Shown piece after piece: positions 46,085 to 56,840 of a stretch of 64,000 nt of DNA. The notes below the pieces were generated by a model. The model saw nothing but the letters and a program-made list of their open reading frames with translations, was not told where the DNA came from and did not search any database. Position numbers and translations under genes: made by a program. This DNA is from Osmanthus fragrans (lineage: Eukaryota; Streptophyta; Magnoliopsida; Lamiales; Oleaceae). Every line of letters starts with the position of its first letter. Position 1 is the stretch's first letter. The stretch is from contig CM033344.1 in NCBI GenBank assembly GCA_019395295.1, forward strand, positions 25,380,393 through 25,444,392, read 5' to 3'.

Positions 46085-46229
46085 CAGACAGGATTTTGAT
46101 CTTGACTTAGTTTCATTCTGAGGCTGAGTGTCAATGCGTTCTCGATTTTGATCAGGATTTTTATCTTGATTTTGGTTCGAAAATAGCATAAAAGAATTCA
46201 ACTTTAATTCTTTATTCTGAGGCAGTTAT
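46085..46229. repeat. Dispersed unit, copy 3 left part (continues at 47096)
   Basis: It includes AGGATTTTGATCTTGACTTA, AAAATAGCATAAAAGAATTCA and GAGGCAGTTAT, matching the left part of copy 1. The unit continues on the other side of the solo LTR. Confidence 0.75.
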
Positions 46230-47095
46230 TGTTGGAAAATATATTGATTGGCAAGTAGATTTTCACTTGTGTATGTGAAATTAATCCTACATTGATTGAA
46301 AGTTGGGATTTGAAGAGGAGCCTTTAAAGGGATTACAATCCCGCATTGGTTAGAAATGGAAAAGTGGGAATATATGGGGACTATAAATAGTGTCATCCCA
46401 CATTGAGAAAACGTGGTAGTGTGGGGAAAACTTAAATAGTTATCCCACATCGAATAGAAATGAGTTTGTGGACCAATTTATATATGGTTAACAATTTGTA
46501 AGGTGTAACCATTTGTTGCATAGAGACTCCTCCATTGTCTATGCGCTCGCAGGGGGGTGCAAATCTTGGATCGACTTGGCTTTCGAGCCTTGAACTTGTG
46601 TGGTCGCGACCTGCTTGCCCGAATGAGTCAAAAATTGGCCACGAAGTGCAAGCCACATTTAGGAAATTTACTTTTACGTTTTTTCCATTCAAAACATAAC
46701 CTGAAAACGTCAGAATTAAAATGGCAGGAGTTATGGCTGCATTAAAAGGCAAAGGCTCCTTCTTGCCTATATATGCTGAACAATCTCTTCAATTCAGACA
46801 CCACAACAATTGCACGAAATTTCTCTGCTTCCTGTTCGAATTCCTGTCTTTTTCCAGTCACTTGGTGATTCCGTTCCGGCATTCTCTCAATTCGACTTCG
46901 CAGCTACAGTTCATGCCGCTGTATCCTGGGAAGCAAGCGCTCGAATTACTTCGGTGAGGGGGTGAATATTGCTTTAAGGACATTGTGTCGAACACAGGCC
47001 TCAACTCCTCCAAGACGTCCACTTTATTTTTTGTCCATTGCAATTTGTTTGTTACTTCTTCGGTATCAGTTAATTGTTTATCAAGTTTCCTAACA
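46230..47095. mobile_element. 866-bp solo LTR in the dispersed unit
   Basis: It starts TGTTGGAAAATATATTG and ends TTTCCTAACA. GTTAT (46225-46229) precedes and GTTGT (47096-47100) follows, a 5-bp duplication with one mismatch. Removing it restores GGCAGTTGTCTTGTCC, which matches GGCAGTGGTATTGTC in copy 1. The interior has ATCCCACATCG repeats and GGGGGTGCAAATCTTGG-type sequence known from copia LTRs, no domains, and no internal region, so it is a solo LTR. The orientation is probably plus. Confidence 0.85.
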
Positions 47096-47245
47096 GTTGT
47101 CTTGTCCGGAAAGAACATCAACTGCTTGTGTTTTCGCCGGTTGAATAAATTCTATAAAGACCATTAAATTTTAAAAGTTATCTTTTTCATTGTTAAATAT
47201 CTTCTAGTTTTCTTTGAGGAAAGTGTGAAAGATTTTTCTTCATCA
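47096..47245. repeat. Dispersed unit, copy 3 right part
   Basis: It includes GTTGTCTTGTCC, CTGCTTGTGTTTTCGCC and AAAAGTTATCTTTTTC, matching copies 1 and 2. Confidence 0.75.
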
Positions 47246-47599
47246 GTTTAAAACAAATAATGAAAGGCCTAAAGCCAGAAGTGATTTATAAAAAAATAAT
47301 TATGTTCCAAAAAAGAATCTAAATGTTGTGTTTACTTAGGAGAAAAATGGAAGTTTTGTTTTCATTCTCTTCATCCATGTTTCTTACCGTATTATTATTA
47401 TTATTATTATTTTAAATAGTTCGTTTTTGAAATGATTTCACATGGAGTAATCTGGGGCAAAATAGTTATGTTTTGTTTTATCTGTATGTAAATAATGAAA
47501 CTGTGCGTTCGTTAATGATTATCAAACGTTTTGCTCCACTCTTTGTTGTGTTGTTCTCTTGAAAGATCTGCCCAATAGATGAGGTGATGGGCGAAGCGT
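47246..47599. other. Intergenic
   Basis: No gene or element is recognised apart from a short (TTA)n run near 47392. Confidence 0.4.
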
Positions 47600-48155
47600 A
47601 TTTCTCTAAAATTCTTTCATACACATGAGTTTAAGAAGAATTTTGACATAAATGTTCAACAAATTTGTCTCAAGTGACAATATGATTGATTTATTGACAA
47701 AAACACTGTCAATATCTACATTGAAGAAATGATTCACGAGATAGAAATGTAGTCTCAAAGATTTTCAGTAATCAATGTTAGAAAGAGTAGCTGTACTCTT
47801 TTTCTTTACTTAGGTTTTATCTCGTGGCAAGATTTTAATCAGGTAGCATTAATTTTTAACACTTCAAAATAACTATACTCATTTTTTTTCGTGTGATATT
47901 TTTGACTTATTGGATTTTTATCAAATAACGTTTTACCTAGAGAGTCATTTTGTAATGTGTCATTCAAGGGGAATTGTTGTAAATAATACGTTTATTAGTG
48001 AATCACCACCATACCCATACAACCCTAGTTTTTATCTCTATTGTATCTCTTGTAATTCTAATACTTTCCTATAAATATAGGGCTTTAGTTCTCAAAAAAG
48101 AACGCACAAGTTTATTTTCTTCTTTACTCTCTTTTTCTTTTCTCTCTATTTTATA
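47600..48155 (+). mobile_element. Copia 3' end: RNase H tail, polypurine tract and partial 3' LTR
   Basis: The frame KFFHTHEFKKNFDINVQQIC, then after a 1-bp shift SDNMIDLLTKTLS, is the common plant copia tail (THELQKNGDIDVQQIRSSDNLADLFTKxLP). A non-coding spacer follows. CATTCAAGGGGAAT acts as polypurine tract and TGTTGTAAATAATACG starts an LTR at 47975 with TATA box CTATAAATATAGGG near 48070. The end is approximate. The rest of the element is missing upstream. Confidence 0.8.
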
Positions 48156-48487
48156 ATTAATAGTGATTTTTGGAGATTGTATGGTTAAAAAATAGGAAAA
48201 AAAAATTAAATTTACATGTAAATTATTTTATTAGAAAAATACACGATTGAGGAAAAATGAGTTTTTAGATAATGGAGGTCAAACATGGCCTTAATATCTT
48301 TTAAAGTTACAAATATCGATGTAACAATGAACAAAGGTTAGGAACCTTTAACATAATTAAAATGTGGTACATTTGGTAAAAAATGCTGTGAATATATTTA
48401 GCCATTTATCATAGCCAGTACAGCAATACAGTATACTTAAGAAATCAAAGGAAGATAATCAACATTTTCATGTCTCATTAAGCTACA

Positions 48488-48518
<31 letters not shown>

Positions 48519-48759
48519 TTGGCCCAGTTATATTTTTATAACAAACAATTTGCTTTGTTCGTGCTGGACTTTATTTTTCACCATATGTCCCGATAACTAG
48601 GGTGTCAAATGGGTCAAATTTAACTTCAAAATATCTCATCTTATGGGGCCAAATTTTTTTGAAGGAAGATAACATTCAAATAACAGTCTGGCCTATAGCG
48701 AAATTACATGTCTGTTAGTAATTTGGCGACAACACGACTCGAACTTAGAATAATAGGGA
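48156..48759. other. Intergenic with (TTA)n microsatellite
   Basis: A TTA/ATT repeat lies at about 48489-48520. Nothing else is recognised. Confidence 0.5.
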
Positions 48760-48990
48760 TAATAAGAAAATAGTGTTAGACTTCGGAAAATATTTCTTGG
48801 CACATTTCTAAAAGAAAACTCAGTAATTAAATTTTTGTAATCAATATGTTCTACAAATCCTGTACAATAGATATTAGAGCTAGTCCATTCAATTGTTCTT
48901 GTAACATGGTTGATCACAAATAAAATTTTAATAACTTCAATTTTAAAAAATTTCTTTCCACAATAACAAAAATTGTCAATAGTAATCTAT

Positions 48991-48995
48991 AAGCA

Positions 48996-49033
<38 letters not shown>

Positions 49034-49038
49034 ATATA
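48991..49038. repeat. (TA)n/(TATG)n microsatellite
   Basis: TATATA repeats run into TGTATGTATGTATATATA. It lies between the last two recognisable pieces of the hAT pseudogene. Confidence 0.9.
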
Positions 49039-49140
49039 TCTTTTCAAATAAGTCAATATATCAAAAGCCATCTTTGTTTCTTTTGGTATATGATTTCACG
49101 GAATTTTTAACTTTTGAAACAAATCTTCACTATCAAAATC

Positions 49141-49302
49141 GTAAAAATTGACAGGTCTTAGATAAATTTCAAGATGATCACAAACATGCTTTCAAATTAG
49201 CATTATCCAATGAGTCTGATTGTAAAAATTTACTTGTCTTAGATAAATTTCAAGATGATCACAAACATGCTTTCAAATTAGCATTATCCAATGAGTTTGA
49301 CT
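49141..49302. repeat. 81-bp tandem duplication inside the hAT pseudogene
   Basis: Units 49141-49221 and 49222-49302 share an identical core of about 60 bp (GTCTTAGATAAATTTCAAGA onward) and differ at about five positions near their edges. The duplication is much younger than the decay of the transposase. Confidence 0.92.
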
Positions 49303-49874
49303 TGTCAGACGAAAATAGAAACCCAATTTTTTCATATGAATTGAATTGATCAAAACCTTCAGTCAAGCGATCCAGTTGCTTGATCTACTAAATAAAGGAA
49401 ATAATTTGTTCTGAAAGAATCTTTAGGCGATTTTACATCCTCTAAAGTGGTATTTTTATCAAAATGTTTGTTCATACGAATTATATGTTTCACTTGATAC
49501 GCAACATTAATTTTCATTTCAATGACAATTTCTTTAATAATATTCATCGCATCATTGAATCCTGTTTTTCTTTATTTAAAAAAGAAGAAGAAGCAATCAA
49601 GCAATTTCACTTCCTCAATAGCAACGTCAATAAGCATATCATTAGATTGCAAGCGTTTACTAATCAAGTTAACAACATAGAATATCTCAAACCATATAAT
49701 CATAGCTTATATAGCAACTAAAAACTCGAAATTTCAAACATAAAGGATTGCTAATGTATTAACATGACACCCTAAGTCATTATAATTTTTTAAATTTCAA
49801 CAAATTCAAGTAAAGCTTCTCTTTGTTCAGGAGCTTGGAGTCTAATTGTTTTAACAGCTTCAACACGACTTTCA

Positions 49875-50520
49875 TGTTAGGAACCAATGAGACTATATGT
49901 CACAATATGAAGTATATGATTGCACACATAAAACCAACAACCAATGGGGAAATAATATTGCTATAGCAATACCTAAGCTGAATGAAGAGTCTGCTATTTA
50001 TAGGGAGCATGTCAAAACCCTAGAAATAACCTAAAAGATGGAAACTAGCCCAAAATACACATGAAAACAAAAAAAAAAAGAGGAAAAAATCTCGCGCGGC
50101 GCCATCACTCGAGCACTGTCTAGCATCCAGCGAGTGACAGCTCGAGCGAGAGCTAGATGATAGGCGAGCGACAACTTTCTGCTCCAAAAGTTCGTCTACG
50201 GCTTGAGCAACTGTCCAGTGCCAAAAATTCGACTTTTTCCACTTGGACCTTATTTGATAATTTCAAGCCCAATACTCCAAATCACGCAACTCTAGATGTA
50301 ATTTTGATCACAAATTCAACAATCTCCACATTAACATAAATTCCTGTGCAACAAACGAAGCTCAAAAATTTCTCCACTTGGTGCAACAAATGAAGCGCAA
50401 ATTGAATGCACCAATTAGTGGGAAGATATCATCTGCTAATGACTTATATATAGTATTCAAGAAATTGAAAATGTCATTTGCAGAAAATGTCAATCAAAAC
50501 TAGTACCAGATACATTATCT
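49875..50520 (-). mobile_element. LTR retroelement 3' end (3' LTR 49875-50321 plus internal flank)
   Basis: On the minus strand, GGAATTTATGTTAATGTGGAG looks like the end of an internal region with a polypurine tract and is followed by TGTTGAATTTGTGATC, an LTR start at 50321. A TATA box (CCTATAAATAGCAG) lies near 49995, and the LTR ends GGTTCCTAACA at 49875. No PBS follows, so this is a 3' LTR or a fragment. CTCGAGC/GCTCGAGCG palindromic motifs at 50105-50150 lie upstream of the TATA box. It is inserted at the edge of the hAT sequence. Confidence 0.65.
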
Positions 50521-51164
50521 GAACAAAGAACAACATAAGCTATTATAGGTTAACTCTTTAGCCATTTGTCCCCTGGAAAAAAAAAAAAATCATGGAACAA
50601 AAGCCTAAACGTCTGCATGATCATTACACACTTGAATTACGATTGGGCCACCTCTCGAAGAGGTTACCAGCACGAGTCAATTAACAACTTCCCGTCTAAC
50701 TTTGCCTCTCTTTTTCCAGATTGGACTACTCTTGTGATCATGTCTATTACACTAGTTTTGTTTAATTTTTACAGATGAAGTTTTCAAATTCTTGAATATT
50801 AGCCATCAGCAGATGATCTCTTCCATCTAATTGGTGCTATCTTTCAAATTGATAGTTATAAGGCTTTATATTTGAGTCTTCGCATAGTCACATTATCTTC
50901 CTAAACTAGGCTACCTTCTGTGCAAAAATTGTGTCTGCACCTTCTGTAGTTCAAAAGTATCATACAAATCTTCTAAAAAATTTCAAAATATCACACAAAA
51001 TCAGCATCAGTGCTTCAATATGGTAGTTTTACACCAACCTTTATTTATACTTAATAAACAGTGGTGTCATTGTTAACTGACCTGAGTTCATCAGGAAAGA
51101 ACATGAACATCCATGGAGTGATGGTGCAACTGACCTGAATGACCCTTGAAATTCGGATTCGGAG
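50521..51164. other. Intergenic
   Basis: No gene or repeat is recognised. Confidence 0.4.
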
Positions 51165-52205
51165 CAACCAAATGTGGGATTGTTTCTCAGTCAGACACAT
51201 AAATCCAATTCCCACCAATCTCATCAATATACTAAAATGATGGATAAAAATACCTGGTTATTGGCACCTGAGTTGGGGCGTGAGATCTGGACACAAACTC
51301 TGGCACCACCTCATTGAATTTAAAGTACCACTGTTTGTACTTTTCTTTTCTACTCCACTTCAACATTATCTTTTTCTATAGGATTTACCTGAGCCATTTT
51401 CCACAAAAATGTAAGGAAAAAAATTGTTTGAAATATGATTAAATTTTTTTTTTTTTTTTTTCAGTCCCTTCTGCGGGGCTAATACTGTGCGTTGATTTTC
51501 TCTGATAGGTGGTGGATTAATGGTGTTGGAGCATACAATCAGTACGTTTTATCCTGAATTATTGTAATTGTAGAAAGGGATTATATTGGATTGAATGTAT
51601 ATTCGGTGGATACACGAGTGATTGATGATAATTCATCACTTTCTTACACAAAAACACTGCTCAAATGTTAAAGCTTTAGACCCAAAAAAAACCAACAGAC
51701 CTCCCTATTTGTTTAGAGGTTGGTGTAAATATTCTACAAATTTTGGTACCATATGCATTCAAATACGGCTATCCTCAATAAAATAAAATGAAAAAAACAT
51801 TTGAGTTCTTGTGATTTTTGTATCAATTTTAAGTTCTTGTCAAATTCAATTAGCACACCACAGGCACGTTGTATGCACACGATATGCATGCTACATTTTT
51901 GCTACATCCTTCACTTCACCGTGCAAAAACAAGAACGATAAACACTAGCTTAGTTTTCAATGTCTTCTTATCTTTATTTTCTCCCATTTCTTTGCACGAG
52001 TTTTTATCTTCCACTTGTTGAATATGTGGATTCTAAGACCTATTCAATGAAAATATTTTCGATGCTTGCCTAATTATTGAAATGACCTCATAGTTCAAAA
52101 TTTAATTTTTTGAAAAAGCACAGAAATTTCAACGAAAGAAATTAACTTTAAGAAGGATAACATCTTTGAAATGGAATAAACAAAAGAAACAAACTTCAAT
52201 CTACA
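51165..52205. repeat. Duplicated block, copy 2, left part (partner at 10110-10700 and about 12310)
   Basis: Order and orientation match copy 1. Compared with copy 1 the region corresponding to the RPK2-like pseudogene (about 1.6 kb) is missing here; only about 170 bp (51960-52130) separate the flanking matched blocks. Confidence 0.8.
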
Positions 52206-53100
52206 GGTTCAGCTCTTGCTCGTAACCTCAACTGCTCTCACTCTGCCTACACTAGTACCGTGTTGTTGCCGTCACTTTAGTGATGCGAACCCAAGTAGCA
52301 ACGGCGGCTACGAAACCCACAAAAAAAATGGCAATGGATCCCAAGAACGCCAATAAGCAAGGTTTTGAATTTAATCAAAAAACGACGAACTAAGCAACCA
52401 ATAAAATAGAATTTATCGACCTCTTGATCACACAATTAATGAACCTCACCCGGGTTTGTGAACTCCACAAGATTATTAATCTTGATAAATTCAATTGAAC
52501 GTCACAAGAACGAAATTATTGATAAGTTTGAATATTCAATTAAGAACAAGAAAATTGGAAGCAAAACAAGCCTCTCGTTTTAATTCAAATATCAAAGTCT
52601 TTCATGCAATGAAAAATAAAATCCTGTTCATACTAAACCTAAAAATAATGGTAAAAACGGAATTAAAGAGTCCTAAAATATGAAAAGTTGTCAAAAATAA
52701 AAATTCTAGTCAAAATAAAACTCTTGCAAAAAAAGAAAATTTTTGGCTTCTATGCGACTGCAAGGCAGTATTGGGTGTGGTCGCATAAGCTTCTGTCTTC
52801 AGGCTCCCTTGGTCTCGGTTACCACCATGCGACCGCATGGTTTGTAACACTATGCGGTCGCATAGTGTTAAGGGTTGACTCCTCCTTCGACTGCTTGTAA
52901 CATGTTGATCTAATTGGTTTCGGCTCTCGTCCCTAACTTGAAACTTGACCCTTGGATCGTTAACTTCACACCTTTGGACTCCATAGCTCGAACCATCGAT
53001 TTGTGTGACATTGTTGACCCCTTGAAGGCTTGAACCCGGTTTAGGACTCTTCCCAACATTCGCCAAATCCTCAATAATTTGTAGCGCATCTCGGATCACA
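52206..53100 (-). mobile_element. LTR-retrotransposon segment interrupting duplicated copy 2
   Basis: The sequence between the two matched parts of duplicated copy 2 is foreign. On the minus strand it is related to 55380-56164: both contain AACCAATT(A/G)GATCAA(C/T)ATGTTA(C/G)AAGCAG followed by GC palindromes. Here the palindromes are CCATGCGACCGCATGG (52825-52840) and a perfect 12-bp stem around GT (52845-52870). Near 52300 it reads like the end of an LTR. Exact ends are inferred from the duplication. Confidence 0.65.
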
Positions 53101-53430
53101 TCACTTAGCCTTAGAAATGGATGGAAGTTTATCAAATAAGGTGACAAGAAGCGAATTTGTACCCCATCCCACCTCATCACAGAAGCCCTCTAAAAGAGTT
53201 TACGATTCAGTACAGTTTTTACTGTTATGAGTATAACTGCTCAAAGTGGAGGTTCATCCCAACAAAGAATAATAAGGGAACAACATTTCCTTTGTGAAAT
53301 GGCTCATGAATAGCATCCTAAAATAACATGTGATGTCAAACCATATCTTGTGAAAGATGATGGCAGTTGGCGTTAGGCAATAGACAAGCCTACTATTCTT
53401 CCTAGCAGGGCAATGGATTTTACAACGTGT
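53101..53430. repeat. Duplicated block, copy 2, right part
   Basis: AAATGGATGGAAGTTTATCAAA, AGAAGCGAATTTG, CATCCCAACAAAGA and GACAAGCCTACTATTCTTCC repeat the series at 12570-12800. Confidence 0.75.
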
Positions 53431-53935
53431 ATTAATTTTACTTTTGTCCCAAACTTTTTGTTACTTTTATTTTTTTTATTTAAATCAATTTTTTTTTGTC
53501 TTAATCTAAAGTGGATTACACATCACAAACGGGCGAACGAGTGACTTTGCAAGAGTATTAGGGTCTTCATGAATTTCTTAAGTTATTTGAAATTCATCCA
53601 AGTGAGAAAGTAGGTCTAATAATAATATTTCACATATCTACAATGATTTGTGCATGCCGTGCCATGTAAGAAATGATTCCTGCATGCTACAAATATTGAT
53701 GATGACTTAATAAATAGAAGCGAACTTGGGAAACTTAACAAAATTGTAAAGAGACCTTTCCAAGAATTAAAAAAAAAAAAAATTATGGAGCAAAGAAAAG
53801 TTTCATCGGTAATAGCCAATGATAAAATTGTTAGATATTTTGATAAAATTACTGCAACAATTTCATTATTATTGACAATGTCGTCGATGACGTCAACAAC
53901 AAGTGATAATGCTTCGGTAGTTGGAGGAGGTTGTC
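53431..53935. other. Unassigned sequence
   Basis: A plus-strand frame near 53520-53630 gives peptides such as TSQTGERVTLQEY, hinting at a decayed transposase, but the match is too weak to call. Confidence 0.3.
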
Positions 53936-55360
53936 ACATTCCATTCGTATAGATAACAATACACTAACATGTGTAGGAATAAAAATTTGATAACCCGACC
54001 TAGACATATGACTTCACATTTTATTTTGACATGATAAAATAGAATAAGCATCTTCACAATAAGGTCGTTGTATATTCTCATCTGATCACCTATGATGTAT
54101 TATGACAAAATACTATATATCCAAATTTCAACATATTTACTTTGAGGTCATAGAAGTATCTACCATGCCATTTCAAAAGTCATACATATACAATACAAGA
54201 TTCCCAAAAATCTAATACAACAGATTGTAAAAACAAAAACAACAGCCCACAAAATAATCCTACAGGTCGTCATCCATGTACACCAAACTTCGAAATCTCG
54301 TAAGAGTTTCACAGCTAGCCATGTGTTTTTATAATGTTCCATGCTTACCTACAATGCAAGATCTACATAAACTAAAGCCCAATAAGTAAAAATCATGTAT
54401 GTCATGAGTATAAGCCGTCATGTTGTTTTTTTAATACATTATGCTAAAATGCATCATATTCAAATATTCGTCAAAGTTAATTCGAAATAATATCATTTGA
54501 AATCTTTTCTTTATATTGGGACTTTGACTCACCTACCATGCACCGGATAGAGTTATGCACAATATCAATATCAATAACCAATAATCCAATGGCCAATATA
54601 ATATCGACACAGTCGAGTGGACCATCCTCTTGTCCCTATGATCAACCAAGATGTATCCTACCCGCAGCGTCAATAATCATAATATCTTAAAGGCACGGCC
54701 AAGTGGCCCACCCTCCCGTGATCACCAAATGCACATCCTCTATTTACCCATGCGATCACCCCGGAAGTCTTACTCTTGGTGCCAAAACATATCATATAAG
54801 CATATCTCACATGTCTCAGTGCCCCTAGTAGTGGTCAATAAAACATTTTATAATGTAAATTTGTTTTTTCAATCATGTCATGCATGCTAGATTTTTAACA
54901 ATGGGCATACATCTTACATGCACGTAGTAACGCTCGTGAATGGTGTACTCCACCAAAATAGATGTCAATATGTTTCAAAACCACATACCCATCATACCCA
55001 TCATATGATATACAATGAACTCCTTATCAAAGTTCTATGAATGTTACAACAATACTCTCTATGGAATATTTAAAGAATACTATGTTCTTGTATCGTAGTA
55101 GTAAATGAATTTTTACTTACCTTTTGTCTTTGTGTGTGTGTTCTCTACGGAGTATAGGTGAAGTCCATTTTTCACCTAACATCGAAAGACACCCTGTATT
55201 ACCATTTAATATTAAACACGATCCTCAATTCGATAACCTTAACACACAAACACATACACACACAACCCTTTACTATGGGAATTAATGCCAAAATAATTTA
55301 CTTCAAGTTATCGATTGTACTCCAAAATAATCTTATAAATCTCATTATTCTCCAAGTCTA
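53936..55360. mobile_element. Probable large gypsy-type LTR, decayed
   Basis: It begins TGTCACATTCC after GGAGGT and has the non-coding composition of large plant gypsy LTRs, with GGCACGGCCAAGTGGCCC and GATCACC motifs at 54600-54780. No second copy or clear end was found, so the call rests on composition and start. Confidence 0.4.
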
Positions 55361-56164
55361 ATTATGAACATGATGTGATCCAAGAGTCGAGTCCGACGAA
55401 GTCGAGCCTAGGATGAGACTCGTTGAATATCGAAGGAGGACCGATGACGCGATCAAGGGCAAAACGGATAAATCAAGCAATGAGACTACTTGTGCAGGCA
55501 ACGATGGACAACGTTGTGATCTACATGCAAAAATAGACAAATTTCATGTTGGGGTCGAGGTCGAAAACCAATTGGATCAATATGTTAGAAGCAGACGAAT
55601 AAGGAAGCAATCGGGACAACTAAGCGATCGCTTAGTTGTCCAGGCCATGGGATCGCCCAACCATTTACCGAAACCAATTGGAGGCATAACTGGACTTCCA
55701 AGCGATCGCTTGGAAAAGAACCAAGCGACCGCTTGGTACAAAACTGAAGTCGAATTTCCTATTTTTGGCGAGAATCCTAGTTTCCTTAGAATTCTAATTT
55801 TATTGATGTTTTACCATATTTTGTAGATTATGCACGAATTTTATAGGTTTTCTAGTATTAGTATAAATAGTTTTCATTATCATTATTGTAAGAACTTTTG
55901 ACGAATTATTCAATGCAATTGTGAGGCAAATTTGCATTCAATCTTGTTCTTCTTTGAACATCGCGAGCTCATCAAGATTTTCTTGTGGCGTTCAACACCG
56001 AGTGAACATCCCGAGTTTTGTAATCAAGAGATCTTTCAAGTTTCGTTCTTGTTGGGTTGCTTGGTTCAACATTTTCGGTAGAATCTCTAAACCGAATTAT
56101 CTTTGGGCTTTCTTGGGATCGTAAATCTTGTTGTGAGTTTGCGTAGTGTTCGTTGCTACGTGGT
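55361..56164 (+). mobile_element. Gypsy-type 5' LTR with TATA box and GC palindromes
   Basis: It lies directly upstream of a primer-binding site. TATA box AGTATAAATAG sits near 55858. Upstream are a perfect 28-bp palindrome (55614-55641), a perfect 20-bp palindrome (55696-55715) and CCAAGCGACCGCTTGG (55721-55736). A frame at the left holds GPMTRSRAKRINQAM, similar to the C-terminal tail of gypsy polyproteins. The left end is not determined. Confidence 0.6.
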
Positions 56165-56184
56165 TCTCAGTAGTTGGTATCAAA
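56165..56184 (+). other. Primer-binding site (tRNA-Met type)
   Basis: TTGGTATCAAAGTTTGGCTCC resembles the canonical TTGGTATCAGAGC...GGCTC stretch. It follows ...CTCAGTAG. Confidence 0.75.
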
Positions 56185-56840
56185 GTTTGGCTCCAAAATA
56201 ATCAAGGTTATATCTTTTATTGTTTTTGAGTCTTGTGTTTTTTTTTTTTTCATTGTTCTTTATATTCTTGTGTCTAGTAACAGTTTTTGAGTATTTGATC
56301 CCAAAAATTCAAAAAAAAAAATTTCAAAAGTTATTTTTGGACTATTTAAAGGTCCGAATTAAGTTTCGTTTGTCTTACTGGTTTTCTATTCAAATTCCCA
56401 AGAGTAAAAAAAATAAAAAATAAAAAAAATCATTATTATTGTTATAGAAATTTTCAGCATTATTAATTTTCAATTTTGAGTAAAAAAAATACTTCAATTC
56501 AATCCTACACTTTCTTATTTCTTGAATTCTTTAGTTCCAATTCACATGGTCCTTGTTGAGTCTTTCTTCATCTTTTTTTTTCTTCTATCAAATTCGTGAT
56601 CAAACTCGATTGGATACACGGGATTATATTTGTGAGTTCACCTTGTTCTTTGAATATACTTGGGCGAAAGCATTGAGTGGTAAAATGCAAGAGTGTGAGA
56701 TTATTAGAGGGTAAAAATCAATATTTGAGTGATACATGAGTGAATATTTGTGAGGTTGAAATTCTATAGAATTAGGATGTCAGATAGAGAAGGTTCAAAT
56801 TCAATCAGGCAGCCAAATCAAATCAACATGGGAGAAGATG
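56185..56840 (+). pseudogene. Retroelement leader and start of a truncated gag
   Basis: About 590 bp of non-coding leader, then ATG at 56777 with MSDREGSNSIRQPNQINMGE, a plausible gag start. Similarity to anything recognisable ends at about 56840, where an oppositely oriented copia element begins. The element is cut off there. Confidence 0.45.

Larger units (their letters stand above)
48760..49874 (-). pseudogene. hAT-family transposase pseudogene (zinc-finger MYM/TTF type)
   Basis: Minus-strand pieces line up with the C-terminal half of plant ZMYM1-like hAT transposases. From 49870 downward: ESRVEAVKTIRLQAPEQREAL, then EISSF/FEFLVAI and VVNLISKRLQSNDMLIDVAI, GFNDAMNIIKEIVIEMKIN (49359-49547 region), SPKDSFRTNYFLYLVDQA and RFDQFNSYEKIGFLFS. 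A duplicated piece follows (SLDNANLKAC twice), then FDSEDLFQKLKI and PKETKMAFDILTYL. The dimerisation-like tail near 48790-48920 has EWTSSNIYCTGFVEHIDYKNL. Stops and frameshifts are throughout, and the DDE N-terminal part is missing. Confidence 0.82.

Noticed and set aside
53520..53640. Decayed transposase hinted by TSQTGERVTLQEY
   Set aside because: Too short and without further conserved blocks to assign to any family.
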